Assembly: GCA_028821605.1 (NCBI GenBank)
Contig: JAPPFM010000040.1
Location: 22,501 to 86,500 of the forward strand
DNA from: Candidatus Poribacteria bacterium
Lineage (GTDB): Bacteria > Poribacteria > WGA-4E > WGA-3G
DNA: 64,000 nucleotides
Direction of reading: 5' to 3'
The translations under genes were made by a program, and so were the position numbers. The notes beneath the pieces are model-generated. The model was not told the origin of the DNA. It was given only the letters and a program-made list of their open reading frames with translations, and ran no database searches. This document shows, one piece after another, positions 16,924 through 25,536 of the stretch (positions are counted from its first letter, which is position 1; each line of letters begins with the position of its first letter).

Positions 16924-17871
16924 ATGGCAAAAGTCAAAGTCCTGATTGCCAGTGGAATTAGCCAAGAAATCGCAGATATGCTGCAGAATGCCCCACCGGA
17001 GATGGACATCCATTTTTTACCGAAAGACGAATCACTTAGCGACCACCTTTCAGACGTTGAAATCCTCTACGGAACAGTGCCAGAGGCGGCATTCCCACAT
17101 GCGACATCCCTTCAGTGGGTGATGCAGCCGTTCGTAGGGGTGGAAGGTTCAATGTATCCCGCCTTTAAAGAGAGTGCTATCACACTCGTGAACAGCAAAC
17201 GGTTGTATGGACCGCAACTCGCTGAACACGCGTTCGCGCTGCTCCTCGCGCTGACACGCGGCATCAACACACAACTCAACCTGATGCGGGAGAAAAAATG
17301 GGAGTGGCTGCCCTGTGTTGAGGTATCAGGAATGACGATGGGAGTTCTCGGACTCGGCGGTATCGGCAGAGCCGTCGCGCAACGCGCCAAAGCATTCGAT
17401 TTCAACGTGATTGCTGCAGACCCTGAACCGATGGACAAGCCAGACACCGTTGATGAATTGGGACAACTCGATTGGTTGCCGGAGTTCCTATCCCGCTCTG
17501 AAGTCCTGACGGTCTGCTGTCCAATAACACCGCAGACCCACAAACTCCTATCCCATGCAGAGTTCGATGCGCTGCCAGAGGGCAGCTTCTTCATCAACGT
17601 CAGTCGCGGTAAGGTAGTTGACGAAGAGGCATTGATCGCCGCACTGGAAAGTGGAAAATTGGCGGGTGCAGGCTTAGACGTAACCTATACCGAACCGTGT
17701 CCACCCGACAATCCATTATGGACACTCCCAAATGTGATTTTAACGTCCCATACTGCTGGTGCATCACAGAATATCGCTAAACGCGCGATGGAACTATTCA
17801 TCGACAACATGTACAAATACGTGAATGGCGAACCGCTCACCAACGTTGTGGACAAGGACAAAGGCTATTAG
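16924..17871 (+). CDS. D-isomer specific 2-hydroxyacid dehydrogenase
   Basis: 315 residues, the usual length. The Rossmann dinucleotide motif GVLGLGGIGRAVAQRA is near residue 142. The catalytic Arg is in INVSRGKVVDEEAL (near 223), the Glu in YTEPCPPDNPLW (near 257) and the His in LTSHTAGAS (near 278). It oxidises or reduces a D-2-hydroxy acid with NAD(P); the exact substrate (glycerate, glyoxylate, phosphoglycerate or other) is not given by the sequence. GAAGGAGA precedes the ATG. It converges with the dehydratase gene and the two stop codons overlap by four bases. Both could act in sugar-acid catabolism. Confidence 0.9.
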   Translation: MAKVKVLIASGISQEIADMLQNAPPEMDIHFLPKDESLSDHLSDVEILYGTVPEAAFPHATSLQWVMQPFVGVEGSMYPAFKESAITLVNSKRLYGPQLAEHAFALLLALTRGINTQLNLMREKKWEWLPCVEVSGMTMGVLGLGGIGRAVAQRAKAFDFNVIAADPEPMDKPDTVDELGQLDWLPEFLSRSEVLTVCCPITPQTHKLLSHAEFDALPEGSFFINVSRGKVVDEEALIAALESGKLAGAGLDVTYTEPCPPDNPLWTLPNVILTSHTAGASQNIAKRAMELFIDNMYKYVNGEPLTNVVDKDKGY

Positions 17872-19010
17872 GCATCTATCGCAAAGGCTTCTAACGCTTC
17901 CGTATCGATATCAACACCGATTCCGGGCATATCATCAAGGACGAAAGCCCCGTCTTCAACCCGCGGCTTTCGCGTGGTGATCTGCCCTTTCATTTCATAC
18001 GCCTCAGGGGAATGTTCCATAATCAAGAAGTTTGGAATTGTCGCGGAAAATTGGACTGTTGCGGCAATCGACAAGATACCACCACCACCGATGTGTGGTG
18101 TCACCGGAATGTTATAAGTATCCGCGAGGCTCGCAATCCGTTTTCCCTCTGTGAGTCCAGTGCGTGCAATGTCCGGCATCGTGATGTCGCATGCGCGACG
18201 CTCAAACACCTCCCGCAACTCAAAGCGGGTGCGTGTCCATTCGCCAATAGCGACCGACATATCTAATGCTTGTGCCAATGCTGCCTGTCCAGGGATATCC
18301 TCCGGCACTGTCGGCGACTCCAACCACATCACATCCAGTTCTTCAAGCCCGCGTCCGAGCAGAATTGCATCTGGGATGCTGTATTGGGTATGGACATCCA
18401 CCATCAACTTGACCTTTGGACCCACACGCTCACGCACGGCTGCAACGATCTCCAAAATCTCCTCACGGCTGCTGGTCGCGTGAATCTTCAATCCACCATA
18501 ACCTTGTGCGACATATCCCGATGCCTTGGATGCCGCTGCTTCGGGTGTGCTGCCGCCGACACCAGCATACAGAGGAATGGTATCCCGATACCTGCCGCCA
18601 AGCACTTTGTGTACCGGTTTCCCCGTCGCTTGCCCGATGATGTCCCACAGCGCAATATCACATCCAGCGAGCGCATCAATAAAGAAACCGGTATAGTGTC
18701 CGCGCTCCCGCATCGCCGTGAACATGCGTTGCCAAAGGTATTCCACATCAAACGGGTCTTTCTCCATCAGTATCGGACGACACAAATCCTCGACGATTGT
18801 TTTTGAGGTGCGCGGCGAGACCGGACTTTGCCCTTCGCCATACCCCACGATTCCGTCTGACGTAGTGATTCGGACAACCATCGTTTCATGGTGCCGTGCA
18901 TAGATACAACGCCATCCCTCATCTGGCAAGTAATAATTGTCGGTTCGCTGTTCGGATGACCTGTCGGTTTGGAATCTGAGCGCGAACGCTTCAACGTGTG
19001 TAATTTTCAT
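17868..19010 (-). CDS. Mandelate racemase/muconate-lactonizing (enolase superfamily) dehydratase
   Basis: 380 residues from ATG 19010 (AGGGGA upstream), giving the canonical MKITHVEAFALRF start. It has the enolase-superfamily capping domain followed by the TIM barrel: GGLKIHAT (acid/base Lys), LMVDVHTQY (first metal Asp), MWLESPTVPED (second ligand Glu), AIGEW (third ligand Glu), ITMPDIARTGLTEG, and the catalytic-type His in TPHIGGGGI. The arrangement fits sugar-acid dehydratases and related members. Substrate assignment (galactonate, gluconate, other) is not possible by eye. It overlaps the hydroxyacid dehydrogenase tail-to-tail, and a membrane protein gene diverges upstream. Confidence 0.88.
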   Translation of the reverse strand: MKITHVEAFALRFQTDRSSEQRTDNYYLPDEGWRCIYARHHETMVVRITTSDGIVGYGEGQSPVSPRTSKTIVEDLCRPILMEKDPFDVEYLWQRMFTAMRERGHYTGFFIDALAGCDIALWDIIGQATGKPVHKVLGGRYRDTIPLYAGVGGSTPEAAASKASGYVAQGYGGLKIHATSSREEILEIVAAVRERVGPKVKLMVDVHTQYSIPDAILLGRGLEELDVMWLESPTVPEDIPGQAALAQALDMSVAIGEWTRTRFELREVFERRACDITMPDIARTGLTEGKRIASLADTYNIPVTPHIGGGGILSIAATVQFSATIPNFLIMEHSPEAYEMKGQITTRKPRVEDGAFVLDDMPGIGVDIDTEALEAFAIDA

Positions 19011-19179
19011 AACTAAATATCCCCTGATGCTCACAACGGATTTTCTTGAACTTTTACGTGAATAAACGTAAAATACAAGGAGAAGGTTCACATTTCTGTG
19101 AGAACACACCAAGACTTTTCACCGACTACATATTCATTCGCCAACGCTCACAACGCCTCGTTTAAGTCCACCGACAGGT

Positions 19180-21093
19180 ATGCCGATGCCCGAAAAAATC
19201 ACCTTGCGCACCATCTTCATATCGCTGCTACTCCTGCCGTTCATTTATAAATGGCATATTGAATGTGAGGCATTGCGATACACCTTCCCAACGTTGATGG
19301 CACCCTTCTACAGTGTTGTTTTCACACTGCTGGTCATCGCGGTGTTCAACATCGTGTTAAAAAAATACGCATCGAAACACGCCCTGACAGGTGGTGAACT
19401 TATTAGCCTCTATGTGCTGATGTCAATAACATTACTGTTCATGTCTTATGACATGTTCCTTCCCCTCGTCTCAATTATCGTCCACGCCTTCTATTTCGGT
19501 ACACCTGAAAACGAATGGCGCGAGTTGTTCTGGGACTATCTACCGGATTGGTTGACAATCAACGATCCAAGAGTGCTCCGTGCGTTCTACCTCGGCGATG
19601 AACCGCTTTTTCAAACCCATTATATAACGAAATGGATGATCCCAACCTTCTGGTGGTGCATATTTACTTTCGTGCTTATCTTTGTGATGCAGTGTATTAA
19701 CGTTATCATCCGTAAGCAGTGGACGGAACAGGAACGTCTCGTGTATCCGATTGTTGAACTCCCGTACCAACTCTCCTACAACACAAATCGATTCTTACGG
19801 AGCCGAGCAATGTGGTGGGGATTCGGCATCGCGGCTATTATTAGTCTCGCCAACGGACTTAACATCTTTTTTCCGTCAATTCCGGCTTTTCCGAATAAAT
19901 ACATACCGCTCGGTGGGTTATTCACTGAAAGACCGTGGACAGCCCTTCTCCGTGGTGGGAATGCGATCATCGTCTATCCGTTCGCTGTTGGACTGGGTTT
20001 CCTGATGCCGCTTGAGTTGCTTACATCGTGTCTACTCTTTTTCTTTTTATATAAGGTGCAATATTTCGTCGCTATCCTAACTGGACTGGAGAACGTTCCG
20101 GGTTTTCCTTATCCTTATGAGCAGAACATCGGTGCGTATATCGGTATCTGCGCGGTTGCCCTGTGGAGCACACGCAAGCAGATCTGGCAGGCATTTCGTA
20201 CAGCATTTATCCAACGAACAACAACGGATGAGAAAGAACCGATGCGCTATCGAACTGCATTTTTGGGAATCGTTTTCGGTGGAATATTCATCATCGGATT
20301 TGCGATGCGTGGTGGAATGGCGATGTGGATTGCTGTGCTATTCTTTGCTGCGCATTTTGCTACAATTGCGATCCCATTGACGCGTATTCGTGCGCAAATC
20401 GGTTTTCCTATTCACTCAACGACCTTTATCGGACCGCACCACAGTCTTGTTAGCATGCTCGGCACACGGCGCATCGGCGCACGAAACTTGACATGGTTCT
20501 CGCTCTTTTTCTGGTTTAATAGAGACAATCGGAGCCATCCAATGCCACACCAACTTGAGGCGTTTAAGCTTGCTGAACGGGGTAACCTCGACGTAAAGGG
20601 TCTATCTCGTTTGATGCTTATGCTGACAGTCATCGCGATGCCGTTGTGCATCTTCATGCTGGTGGATACCTTCTTTGAACTTGGCGTTAATTCCGGCAAG
20701 GTAGGCGGGCAGATTAACAGCTTTGGCGGACGTGCTTATCGCTTTCTTGAGGGTTGGCTTACTTCGCCCCAAGATGCAAACCCAGGGCATATCGCTGCGA
20801 TAACGATCGGTTTCTGTGTTACGATCCTGCTTTCCGCTGTACGCAGTCGCCTGTTCTGGTGGCCGATTCATCCACTCGGTTATGGTGTATCTTTCCATCT
20901 CCATCTCTTCTGGGCGGCGTTTATCATCAGTGCCCTCGCCAAATGGAGCGTGCTAAAATATGGTGGACTCGGTCTCTACCGGAAAACAGTGCCACTTTTT
21001 CTCGGACTCGTATTAGGGGATTTTGTCATCGGGAGTTTTTGGAATATCTTAAGCATTTTCCTTGATAGACCGACGTATACCTTTTATTATTAA
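19180..21093 (+). CDS. Large polytopic membrane protein (DUF6784/DUF6785-like)
   Basis: 637 residues with about 13-14 hydrophobic spans across the full length, e.g. IFISLLLLPFIY, FYSVVFTLLVIAVFNIVL, WCIFTFVLIFVMQCINVII, FLGIVFGGIFIIGFAM, IAAITIGFCVTILLSAV and KTVPLFLGLVLGDFVIGSFW. The motif WTEQERLVYPIVELPYQL in the first third and the paired C-terminal block FWWPIHPLGYGVS recall the OPT-like DUF6785/DUF6784 proteins, which I name from memory. A transport role is plausible; the substrate is unknown. No ATPase or binding protein adjoins it. It is divergently placed from the dehydratase, so both may serve uptake and breakdown of one compound (inference). Confidence 0.65.
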   Translation: MPMPEKITLRTIFISLLLLPFIYKWHIECEALRYTFPTLMAPFYSVVFTLLVIAVFNIVLKKYASKHALTGGELISLYVLMSITLLFMSYDMFLPLVSIIVHAFYFGTPENEWRELFWDYLPDWLTINDPRVLRAFYLGDEPLFQTHYITKWMIPTFWWCIFTFVLIFVMQCINVIIRKQWTEQERLVYPIVELPYQLSYNTNRFLRSRAMWWGFGIAAIISLANGLNIFFPSIPAFPNKYIPLGGLFTERPWTALLRGGNAIIVYPFAVGLGFLMPLELLTSCLLFFFLYKVQYFVAILTGLENVPGFPYPYEQNIGAYIGICAVALWSTRKQIWQAFRTAFIQRTTTDEKEPMRYRTAFLGIVFGGIFIIGFAMRGGMAMWIAVLFFAAHFATIAIPLTRIRAQIGFPIHSTTFIGPHHSLVSMLGTRRIGARNLTWFSLFFWFNRDNRSHPMPHQLEAFKLAERGNLDVKGLSRLMLMLTVIAMPLCIFMLVDTFFELGVNSGKVGGQINSFGGRAYRFLEGWLTSPQDANPGHIAAITIGFCVTILLSAVRSRLFWWPIHPLGYGVSFHLHLFWAAFIISALAKWSVLKYGGLGLYRKTVPLFLGLVLGDFVIGSFWNILSIFLDRPTYTFYY

Positions 21094-21178
21094 ACGGAAT
21101 TAGTCGTTTTGAATGATTTCTGTTGGCATTCGCGGGTAAATCGTGTTATCCTATAACATATCGGCGAAAGGAGAGCTC

Positions 21179-22240
21179 ATGCTCGAAGATACAGATATAC
21201 GCAGTTTTTTTGATATTTCTATCACACATTTTCCCGATAGGAGTGCCAGATGGCTCCTGCAATACATGGAATACGTCCAAGGATTGTTAGAAATCGTTGC
21301 CCCCAGTGAATTCGTCCATCGCATTGATTTTAGTCAACTCACTCAACTCAATAGGAGTTTAGTTGCCGACACCCTTCGTGAGCAGGAAGCAGATCTTCTT
21401 TTTCGGGTGCCCTATAAGCGTGGAGCTGAAGCAGACGACCTACTTATCTATATCCTGATTGAACACCAATCGAGTGTTGACGTTTCGATGGGTTTGCGTG
21501 TGATGTCTTACATGATGGATATTTGGACTGCGCAGCGTCGGGAGTGGGTGTCCAACGCTATTCCAGAGCGGTCATGGCGTTTGCGTCCGATTCTTCCGAT
21601 AGTCTTTTACAGCGGGGATCGGGCGTGGAATGTCCCGTTGACGCTTGATGCGATAATGGATATTCCAGAAGGTATGTCTCAATTTGTTCCGATGTGTGAA
21701 ATTCTGTTTTTAGATGTCAAGAGAACAGCGGTATCGGATTTAACGAAAACGAATCATCCGTTTGGCTGGTTGCTAACGGTTCTTCAAAAGGAGCGTGCGA
21801 GTAAGTCTTCGTTAGTGGATGCGCTTGTAGAGGCGATGTCTCACCTGAATGCACTTGGGACGGAACAATCTGGGCAGTGGGAGCGTGCTATTAAGTATAT
21901 GATTCTATTGATCCTGCATCGTCGGCCTGCTGAAGAACATCAAGAGTTGGTAGAGTTAGTGGGTGAACATACACACGAGTTGGAGGTAGAAACGATGGCA
22001 AAATCGATGGCAGATGTTCTGAGAGAACAAGGTATTGAACAAGGTATTGAACAAGGTGAGACCCGGGCAAAACGGGCAGCGGTGCTCAAGCTGCTGCAGT
22101 TCCGATTTAATGATGTCCCAGAATCGGTTGCAAATCAAGTCGCCTCCATACGGAGCGTCTCACGTCTTGATTCGCTCTTTGAAGAGGTCTGGGAAGCAGC
22201 TACACTTGATGAGATTGATTGGCAGAACAGCAACAACTAA
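21179..22240 (+). CDS. Rpn/YhgA-like PD-(D/E)XK nuclease-family protein
   Basis: 353 residues from ATG 21179, with AAAGGAGA upstream. The N-terminal half matches the Rpn/transposase_31 group: an early DIRSFFDISITHFPDRSARWLL segment, then EADLLFRVPYKRG, the nuclease core YILIEHQSS (E-x-Q) and a conserved FYSG segment. The C-terminal region has a charged coiled coil with the repeat EQGIEQG encoded by 12-base tandem units (22030-22056), typical of this family and prone to copy-number change. Rpn proteins are recombination-promoting DNases; many relatives are called PD-(D/E)XK transposases. Family membership is clear from the motifs; activity here is inferred. Confidence 0.8.
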   Translation: MLEDTDIRSFFDISITHFPDRSARWLLQYMEYVQGLLEIVAPSEFVHRIDFSQLTQLNRSLVADTLREQEADLLFRVPYKRGAEADDLLIYILIEHQSSVDVSMGLRVMSYMMDIWTAQRREWVSNAIPERSWRLRPILPIVFYSGDRAWNVPLTLDAIMDIPEGMSQFVPMCEILFLDVKRTAVSDLTKTNHPFGWLLTVLQKERASKSSLVDALVEAMSHLNALGTEQSGQWERAIKYMILLILHRRPAEEHQELVELVGEHTHELEVETMAKSMADVLREQGIEQGIEQGETRAKRAAVLKLLQFRFNDVPESVANQVASIRSVSRLDSLFEEVWEAATLDEIDWQNSNN

Positions 22241-22421
22241 AAAGATCTGGATACCGTATCAGTTGGCGGAGCCTGTGGATGTTACACTGACGATTTATGA
22301 CATCCAAGGGCACATGGTGTGTACGTTAGATTTGGGGTATCAACGTGCCGGGTTGTATCAAAACTACAGCCGCGCCGCGTATTGGGATGGCAAAAACGCA
22401 CTCCACACACTTCCACCATAA
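22241..22421 (+). pseudogene. Orphan fragment of a WIPYQLAEP-type C-terminal domain
   Basis: Reading through this gap gives WIPYQLAEPVDVTLTIYD, then a GHMVCTLDLGYQRAGLY stretch, SRAAYWDGKN, then a stop. This is the middle of a FlgD-like/sorting-type beta-sandwich normally found at the C terminus of long secreted proteins. The usual upstream part (PNPFNPET-like) and downstream part (SGVYFYTL-like) are missing, and no start codon precedes it except by fusion to an unrelated frame. I read it as debris of a lost surface protein. Confidence 0.7.
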
Positions 22422-22428
22422 GGAAACC

Positions 22429-23850
22429 ATGAAATTACTCGTCTGCTCCCTTCTTATCGCTTTGCTCATATTTTCACGCGCCTTCGCAGCGGACGACAAA
22501 CTCACCTCTGGTGCCGCCAGTCTCTATCACCTTGCCAGTATCTTGGATATTGAGGTATCGCGTGAGCGGGTCGAAAACATCGTCGTGGAAAGATCTCGGG
22601 GAGCTTATGTCGTCAATTTTGTCATCATTGACACTGCAGGGAGAATCGGAATTGAGTTGCTGGAACGCAACCTCAACTATGATCAGTTACAGGCACTTGA
22701 AACACCTGTTATTGCCTGTCTTAAAACTACACTTGATGACGAAAACGATTCGGAAGCAGATACCACTGTTATAGCAGACTTTATCGTCGTTGAATCCGCA
22801 ACTGAGAAAGCGGTACGTGTGTTTGGTGCCCCCCGGAAATCCTCACGCGCGGCAGCAACATTCATTTCCCGCGACCACTTTTTGGAGCACTGGACGGGAC
22901 AAGTCTTAACGTTAAGACCCGCTCTCTCCGAAGAGGCGACACAACTTCTCCAAGATATCATAACTGGAACGTCTGCCTATAACGCCAAACTTAAAAGCGG
23001 CGAGGTCGAATTCTCAATTACGTTGAGTGAACGAATCCGACAAGAGAAGAATTTCCTTGAACGTCTTTTCGGATGGGGTCGGAACCTCTTGATGCCATCG
23101 GAAAAAGAAAAGGAAGAAGCCTTGTATGAAGAGCAGGGGTATTGGCACATCACCTACCGATTTGATGGCGATCGCCACTTTTACGACGTTAAAGCCCGTA
23201 AAAAGACGGAACTGAATGGGGCACCCCTCCCGAACTGGAAAGAGACTCACTATCAATATAGGAGACTTGGTAAAACGCTGTATTACCGAGCAAACACCGA
23301 CACAGAATGGAAACAACACCCACCCCGAACGCTAGCAAGGACTTTTGAAGCACAGTTCGACCCTCGCTGGTGGAGTTGGCCACCGTGGGGATTTGAACTC
23401 GAAAAACTGATTCGCATCTTTAAACCTATCAATGTTCAACAAGTTAACGTTGAGGGAATCCAGCACAACTTCCTGACACTGCAACGCACAGACCCTGATG
23501 TGACTCGGACCTTTGAAATTTGGCTGGATCCGCAGAAAGCGTACCGATCGACCCGGATTTTAACACACCGCAAATCCATTCTCAAATTAGTCGAAGCAAG
23601 ACCTGACGGTAAACTTATACCATTACCACCAGAAGGAGAGTATAGACTCACCAGCTACACATATCAACTCGCACAATTTGAACCCAACATCTGGTTCCCG
23701 AAAACTGGCACCATGGAAAACTCGTATGTCATAGGTGATGAAGATAAACAACCGCCACCGGTACATCGCAGGACAACCATGCAAGTGCATCGCGCTGTTT
23801 TTAATATGCCGATTTCGGAAAAAGAATTGGGCATAATACCAGACAGATAG
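22429..23850 (+). CDS. Secreted protein with degenerate C39-like domain and LolA-like beta region
   Basis: 473 residues from ATG 22429 (AAGGAAACC upstream), with signal peptide MKLLVCSLLIALLIF to FAADD. Residues ~25-165 follow the plan of a C39 peptidase domain: GAASLYHLASILDIEVS where CGPxxLxxLxxxLG is usual, LxALExPVIACLK, then a FIVVES strand and HFLEHWTGQVLTLRP at the end. The positions of the catalytic Cys and His appear as Ser (TSGAAS) and Asp (ADFIVVE). Residues ~190-473 alternate beta strands (YWHITYRFDGDRHFYDVKAR, TRTFEIWLDPQKAYRSTRI, WFPKTGTMENSYVI) in the manner of LolA/outer-membrane sorting proteins. Both domain calls are by eye. If right, this is a binding protein, not a protease. 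Confidence 0.6.
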   Translation: MKLLVCSLLIALLIFSRAFAADDKLTSGAASLYHLASILDIEVSRERVENIVVERSRGAYVVNFVIIDTAGRIGIELLERNLNYDQLQALETPVIACLKTTLDDENDSEADTTVIADFIVVESATEKAVRVFGAPRKSSRAAATFISRDHFLEHWTGQVLTLRPALSEEATQLLQDIITGTSAYNAKLKSGEVEFSITLSERIRQEKNFLERLFGWGRNLLMPSEKEKEEALYEEQGYWHITYRFDGDRHFYDVKARKKTELNGAPLPNWKETHYQYRRLGKTLYYRANTDTEWKQHPPRTLARTFEAQFDPRWWSWPPWGFELEKLIRIFKPINVQQVNVEGIQHNFLTLQRTDPDVTRTFEIWLDPQKAYRSTRILTHRKSILKLVEARPDGKLIPLPPEGEYRLTSYTYQLAQFEPNIWFPKTGTMENSYVIGDEDKQPPPVHRRTTMQVHRAVFNMPISEKELGIIPDR

Positions 23851-23891
23851 TCCTACAAAACGAATGGCTGGAAAATATATCTGAAACACGC

Positions 23892-23920
23892 TTGACTTCA
23901 CCAAGGGTATATGTTAATCT
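23892..23920 (+). promoter_or_regulatory. Promoter for the cation exchanger gene
   Basis: TTGACT (23892-23897), a 17-base spacer and TAATCT (23915-23920), 44 bases before the ATG at 23965. Confidence 0.55.
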
Positions 23921-23964
23921 ATTCTCAAGTAAAAGTGGACTACGTTAAAAATGAGGAGGGGTTA

Positions 23965-25383
23965 ATGAAAAAACAAACGATTATTTGTTGTCTAATTATT
24001 ACGTTCTGTGTTTTTCATAGTTTAGTTCCGCACGCTGTTTTCGGCGATGAGGATTCCACTGCCGAAAAGGTGTTTGAAAAGCATAAAGCAACATTTCAGA
24101 AAACTGATATTCAAAATGTCCTATATATTTTCAATAAATCAGAGGTCCAAACACGTTTGACCTCGGCAAATATGAGTCGCGTCGGGGCAAATCCCGAATT
24201 CTTAAAAGAGTTAGTCCCTGAAGTAGAAGATTCATTCATAACTCTACTCAAAGAGGATATAGAGGTCCAAGCATTATTTAACGATGCTGATTTTCAGGCT
24301 TTGGTCGAGAACCCGGAAGCACTTACCGAACTCACCGAACTTGCCAAGGCAGGCTGGTTTGAACTTCTCATTAGAAAATTACCCAGTCTAGCTCTTTTTG
24401 TGATAATTGCCGTGATGCTTTACACACTCGGCAAAGGTGCGGACTGGCTTGTTGATGAAGCGGTAATTCTTTCAACCCGATGGGGCTTAGGAAAAGCGGT
24501 TATCGGTGCAACAGTTGTGAGCGTCGGCACAACAACACCAGAGGCGGCTGTCTCCGTCCTCTCGGCAATACAAGGAGAACCGGGGCTTGCGCTTGGAAAC
24601 GCCGTCGGTTCAATCATCTGCGACACAGGACTCATCCTCGGATTAGCATCCCTCATCGCTCCGTTACCTCTCAATCGCCAATTGGCTTCACGGTTGTCAA
24701 ATGTACAGGTAGGGGCTGGTATTCTCTTGGTGGTAGGCTGCTTCCCGTGGGCATCTCCGGCGAAAGTTTTCAGTCAAGGCGGCGTTCTACCTCAACTCGT
24801 AGGTGTTGTCTTCGTTATCCTTCTGGCATTGTATATTTGGCAGTCCATCCGATGGGCAAGTGCTACAGGCGCAAATCCTGATAATGGAGAAGAAACAGAT
24901 ACAGAAGAAACAAATACATTCGGGACGCTCGCTAAACTCATCGGAGCAATTGCTATCATTGTCGTCTCAGCCCAAATTCTGATTCCAAGCGTGAAAGTGA
25001 TGGCGATCCGAATTGGCGTGCCGGAACACATTATTTCAGCGACACTTGTTGCGTTTGGTACATCGCTTCCAGAACTGGTGACAGCGATAACGGCAGTTAG
25101 ACGTGGACACGGCGAATTGGCAGTCGGAAACATTATCGGTGCGGATATCCTCAATGTGCTTTTTGTCGCCGGTGTCTCTGCTTCCGCAACACAAGGTGGT
25201 TTACAGGCAGACGGACAGTTCTTCCAGTTCCTATTCCCAGCGATGCTGTTCATCTTGATCGTCTTCCGATGCGGTATCTTCGTGTCAGGCGACCAACTGA
25301 AACGTCCGTTCGGTGTCGTGCTGGTTGCGACATGGCTTTTGGTGACGATTCTGAGTTATGTGCTGTCAATTGAAATGCATTAA
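23965..25383 (+). CDS. Na+/Ca2+ exchanger-family antiporter with N-terminal exported domain
   Basis: 472 residues from ATG 23965, with a strong GAGGAGGGG site. Two alpha repeats define the CaCA family: GATVVSVGTTTPEAAVSVLS with GNAVGSIICDTGLILG, and ATLVAFGTSLPELVTAITAV with GNIIGADILNVLFVAG. The Glu of each (TPE, LPE) is the usual ion-binding acid. About ten membrane spans fill residues ~150-472. Before them lies a signal-like segment (residues 6-22) and ~110 polar residues (STAEKVFEKHKATFQ to LAKAGWFELL) absent from typical bacterial members. It probably exports Ca2+ using the Na+ or H+ gradient. The extra domain may be a periplasmic sensor or tether (inference). Confidence 0.83.
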   Translation: MKKQTIICCLIITFCVFHSLVPHAVFGDEDSTAEKVFEKHKATFQKTDIQNVLYIFNKSEVQTRLTSANMSRVGANPEFLKELVPEVEDSFITLLKEDIEVQALFNDADFQALVENPEALTELTELAKAGWFELLIRKLPSLALFVIIAVMLYTLGKGADWLVDEAVILSTRWGLGKAVIGATVVSVGTTTPEAAVSVLSAIQGEPGLALGNAVGSIICDTGLILGLASLIAPLPLNRQLASRLSNVQVGAGILLVVGCFPWASPAKVFSQGGVLPQLVGVVFVILLALYIWQSIRWASATGANPDNGEETDTEETNTFGTLAKLIGAIAIIVVSAQILIPSVKVMAIRIGVPEHIISATLVAFGTSLPELVTAITAVRRGHGELAVGNIIGADILNVLFVAGVSASATQGGLQADGQFFQFLFPAMLFILIVFRCGIFVSGDQLKRPFGVVLVATWLLVTILSYVLSIEMH

Positions 25384-25420
25384 TAGTTGTCAGTTATCAG
25401 TTGTCAGTTGTCAGTTAAAA
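25383..25420 (+). repeat. cagttatcagttgtcag dispersed repeat
   Basis: Four consecutive half-units of ttgtcagttatcagttgtcagttgtcagtt type directly after the exchanger stop codon; same family as at 10393. Confidence 0.75.
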
Positions 25421-25536
25421 GGATCAAATGGCTTTGATCACCGGATTGTGATTTTTGATAAATTTGTGCAAGTATGTGATAGTATAATTCTAAGTTTTGA
25501 CGAGTGTTCAAAAGTTTCTTCAAAGGAGGCACGGCA

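Noticed and set aside
25383..25420. cagttatcagttgtcag direct repeats as a CRISPR array.
   Set aside because: Units are contiguous with no unique spacers and no cas genes in the window.
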